A DNA stretch of 64,000 bases, from NCBI RefSeq assembly GCF_002847305.1, contig NZ_CP025408.1:542001-606000 (forward strand), given 5' to 3'. This DNA is from Paracoccus tegillarcae (GTDB lineage: Bacteria; Pseudomonadota; Alphaproteobacteria; Rhodobacterales; Rhodobacteraceae). Position 1 is the first letter of the stretch, and every line of letters begins with the position of its first letter. The notes beneath the pieces were generated by a model, which was not told where the DNA came from, did no database searches, and saw nothing but the letters and a program-made list of their open reading frames with translations. Shown one piece after another: positions 62,702-64,000 of this stretch. A program made the position numbers and the translations under genes.

Positions 62702-64000
62702 TACTTCTTACCGAACAACCCCGACAAACCACTGGGCAGCCCTGCCCCGCCAAGCTGTCCGCCCAACCCTTTGGGATCCTGCAGCATCTCGGTTGCTTCG
62801 GCCATTTTCGATGGATCGACGTCGCCCATATCGGGCAACCCGCCGCCTTTGCCCTGCATTGCGCGCATGGCCTGTTTCAGCATGCCGCCCTTGCCCATCT
62901 TGCCCAGCTTTTTCATCGTATCGCCCATCTGCCGCTGCATTTTCAGCAGGCGGTTCAGTTCCGATACGTCCAGCCCGGCACCGGCGGCGATGCGTTTCTT
63001 GCGGCTGGCTTGCAGCAGCGCAGGATTGGCGCGTTCCTTTTTGGTCATCGAATTGATCAGCGCGATCTGACGGCGCACGGCGCTGTCATCCATGCCAGCC
63101 TCTTCGGCCTGTTTTGCCATCTTGGCCATGCCGGGCATCATCTGCATGATCGAGCCCATGCCGCCCATTTTCTGCATCTGCTCTAGCTGGTTCCTGAGGT
63201 CGTTCATATTGAACAGACCCTTCTGGAACCGCTTCATCATGCGCTCGGCCTGCTCGACCTCCAGAACCTCTTGCGCTTTTTCGACCAGCGAGACGATATC
63301 GCCCATGCCCAGAATACGGCCGGCGATGCGCTGTGCGTCGAACCCTTCCAGCGCGTCCATTTTTTCGCCAAGGCCGACGAAGCGGATCGGCTTGCCGGTC
63401 ACGGCGCGCATCGACAGGGCAGCACCGCCGCGACCGTCGCCGTCCATCCGCGTCAGCACCACGCCCGAGACGCCGACCTTTTCGTCGAACTCGGTCGCGA
63501 CGTTGACCGCGTCCTGACCTGTCAGGCCATCGACGACCAGCAGGGTTTCTCGCGGGTTCGCCACATCACGGACGGCTTGCACCTCGTCCATCAGCACCTG
63601 GTCGATGTGCAGACGACCGGCCGTGTCCAGCATATAGACGTCATAGCCGCCAAGGCTCGCCTGCTGCTTTGCGCGCTTGGCGATCTGAACGGCGGATTCG
63701 CCCTTGACGATGGGCAGCGTATCGACACCGATCTGTGTGCCCAGGATCGCCAGCTGTTCCATGGCCGCCGGGCGATTGGTATCAAGGCTGGCCATCAGCA
63801 CGCGCTTTTTCTCGCGATCTTTCAGCCGTTTTGCCAGCTTGGCAGTCGTCGTCGTCTTGCCCGAGCCCTGAAGACCGACCATCAGGATCGGCGCGGGCGG
63901 GTTGTCGATGCGCAGCGCCTCGGGTGCATCCTCGCCTTGCAGGACCTTGATCAACTCGTCATGGACGATCTTTACGACCTGCTGGCCGGGCGTCACCGAT
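62701..64000 (-). CDS. ffh: signal recognition particle protein Ffh (5' truncated)
   Basis: GTPase that binds signal peptides and 4.5S RNA and brings ribosomes to FtsY. The window holds 433 codons; the N-domain start is missing. Visible are the NG-domain P-loop MVGLQGSGKTTTTAKLA, VLMASLDTNRPAA, YMLDTAGRLHID, VLTRMDGDGRGGAAL and the G5 loop FVGLGEKMDALE. The Met-rich M domain follows (MGGMGSIMQMMPGMAKMAK). The RNA-binding loop reads RKKRIAAGAGLDVSELNRLL, with Ala in place of the usual Ser after Gly. The Gly-rich tail LPSGLSGLFGKK ends the protein. Confidence 0.95.
   Translation of the reverse strand, partial: SVTPGQQVVKIVHDELIKVLQGEDAPEALRIDNPPAPILMVGLQGSGKTTTTAKLAKRLKDREKKRVLMASLDTNRPAAMEQLAILGTQIGVDTLPIVKGESAVQIAKRAKQQASLGGYDVYMLDTAGRLHIDQVLMDEVQAVRDVANPRETLLVVDGLTGQDAVNVATEFDEKVGVSGVVLTRMDGDGRGGAALSMRAVTGKPIRFVGLGEKMDALEGFDAQRIAGRILGMGDIVSLVEKAQEVLEVEQAERMMKRFQKGLFNMNDLRNQLEQMQKMGGMGSIMQMMPGMAKMAKQAEEAGMDDSAVRRQIALINSMTKKERANPALLQASRKKRIAAGAGLDVSELNRLLKMQRQMGDTMKKLGKMGKGGMLKQAMRAMQGKGGGLPDMGDVDPSKMAEATEMLQDPKGLGGQLGGAGLPSGLSGLFGKK

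Noticed and set aside
1..64000. CRISPR array, prophage, integron or IS element
   Set aside because: No regularly spaced repeats, integrase, transposase, phage structural gene or terminal inverted repeats found on either strand.

Overview
The window reads as a chromosomal segment of a high-GC alphaproteobacterium of the Rhodobacteraceae, probably Paracoccus or a close relative. The signs are GcrA and MipZ (alphaproteobacterial cell-cycle proteins), a pyruvate dehydrogenase operon whose E1-beta carries its own lipoyl domain, a short HPr kinase next to rapZ, EIIA-Man and HPr, etfBA followed by a 3-hydroxybutyryl-CoA dehydrogenase gene, and a two-domain aldehyde dehydrogenase of the ALDH16 type beside deoC. 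Almost all of it is densely packed coding DNA. I saw no prophage, IS element, CRISPR array or rRNA operon.

Layout. 0-7.7 kb: end of a purine nucleoside phosphorylase gene, tRNA-Leu(GAG), dapA, a lytic transglycosylase, a DMT transporter, an inositol-phosphatase-like gene, and the divergent metR/metF pair with a perfect MetR box. 7.7-14.4 kb: an FAD monooxygenase broken by two in-frame stops, a DUF2235 protein, an ornithine/lysine decarboxylase divergent from an Lrp-type regulator, a threonine-dehydratase-like enzyme and a class V aminotransferase. 14.4-24.5 kb: parC, an SH3b protein, an SDR, a HIG1-like small membrane protein with a cobalamin adenosyltransferase, etfBA behind a palindrome, hbd, and a choline-binding protein translationally coupled to choline sulfatase. 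24.6-29.7 kb: DUF2852 protein, TetR, and the regulatory PTS operon hprK-rapZ-EIIA-HPr, divergent from pckA. 29.7-34.0 kb: argD and argF on one strand, separated by a cobalt-type nitrile hydratase gene set (alpha, beta, accessory protein) plus a GNAT gene. 34.2-40.4 kb: an ABC-2 permease, gcrA, a Nudix hydrolase, deoC-ALDH16 and a LysR regulator.

40.6-48.8 kb is the least explained part. Eight tightly packed minus-strand genes encode a coiled-coil protein, a small membrane protein, an unknown 380-residue protein, a putative glycolipid-binding protein, an AAA ATPase, an unknown 457-residue protein, a 93-residue membrane protein and a DUF1523-like membrane protein. A low-GC YbjQ-family gene with a zinc ribbon sits inside the cluster and splits it. 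I consider this the best candidate for an undescribed system, probably ATP-driven and membrane-associated.

48.9-64 kb: an M20 peptidase, a 744-residue protein with an alpha/beta-hydrolase signature wrapped around many membrane segments, ftsB, pdhA-pdhB-pdhC, mipZ, an AT-richer patch with a GNAT gene, and the translation/secretion operon ffh-GNAT-GNAT-chorismate mutase-rpsP-rimM-trmD-rplS-rpmE, with ffh cut by the window end. A short repeat (GGATATTT, four variable bases, then an A/G-rich tract) occurs three times between genes. All family assignments come from reading translated sequence; no database search was possible.
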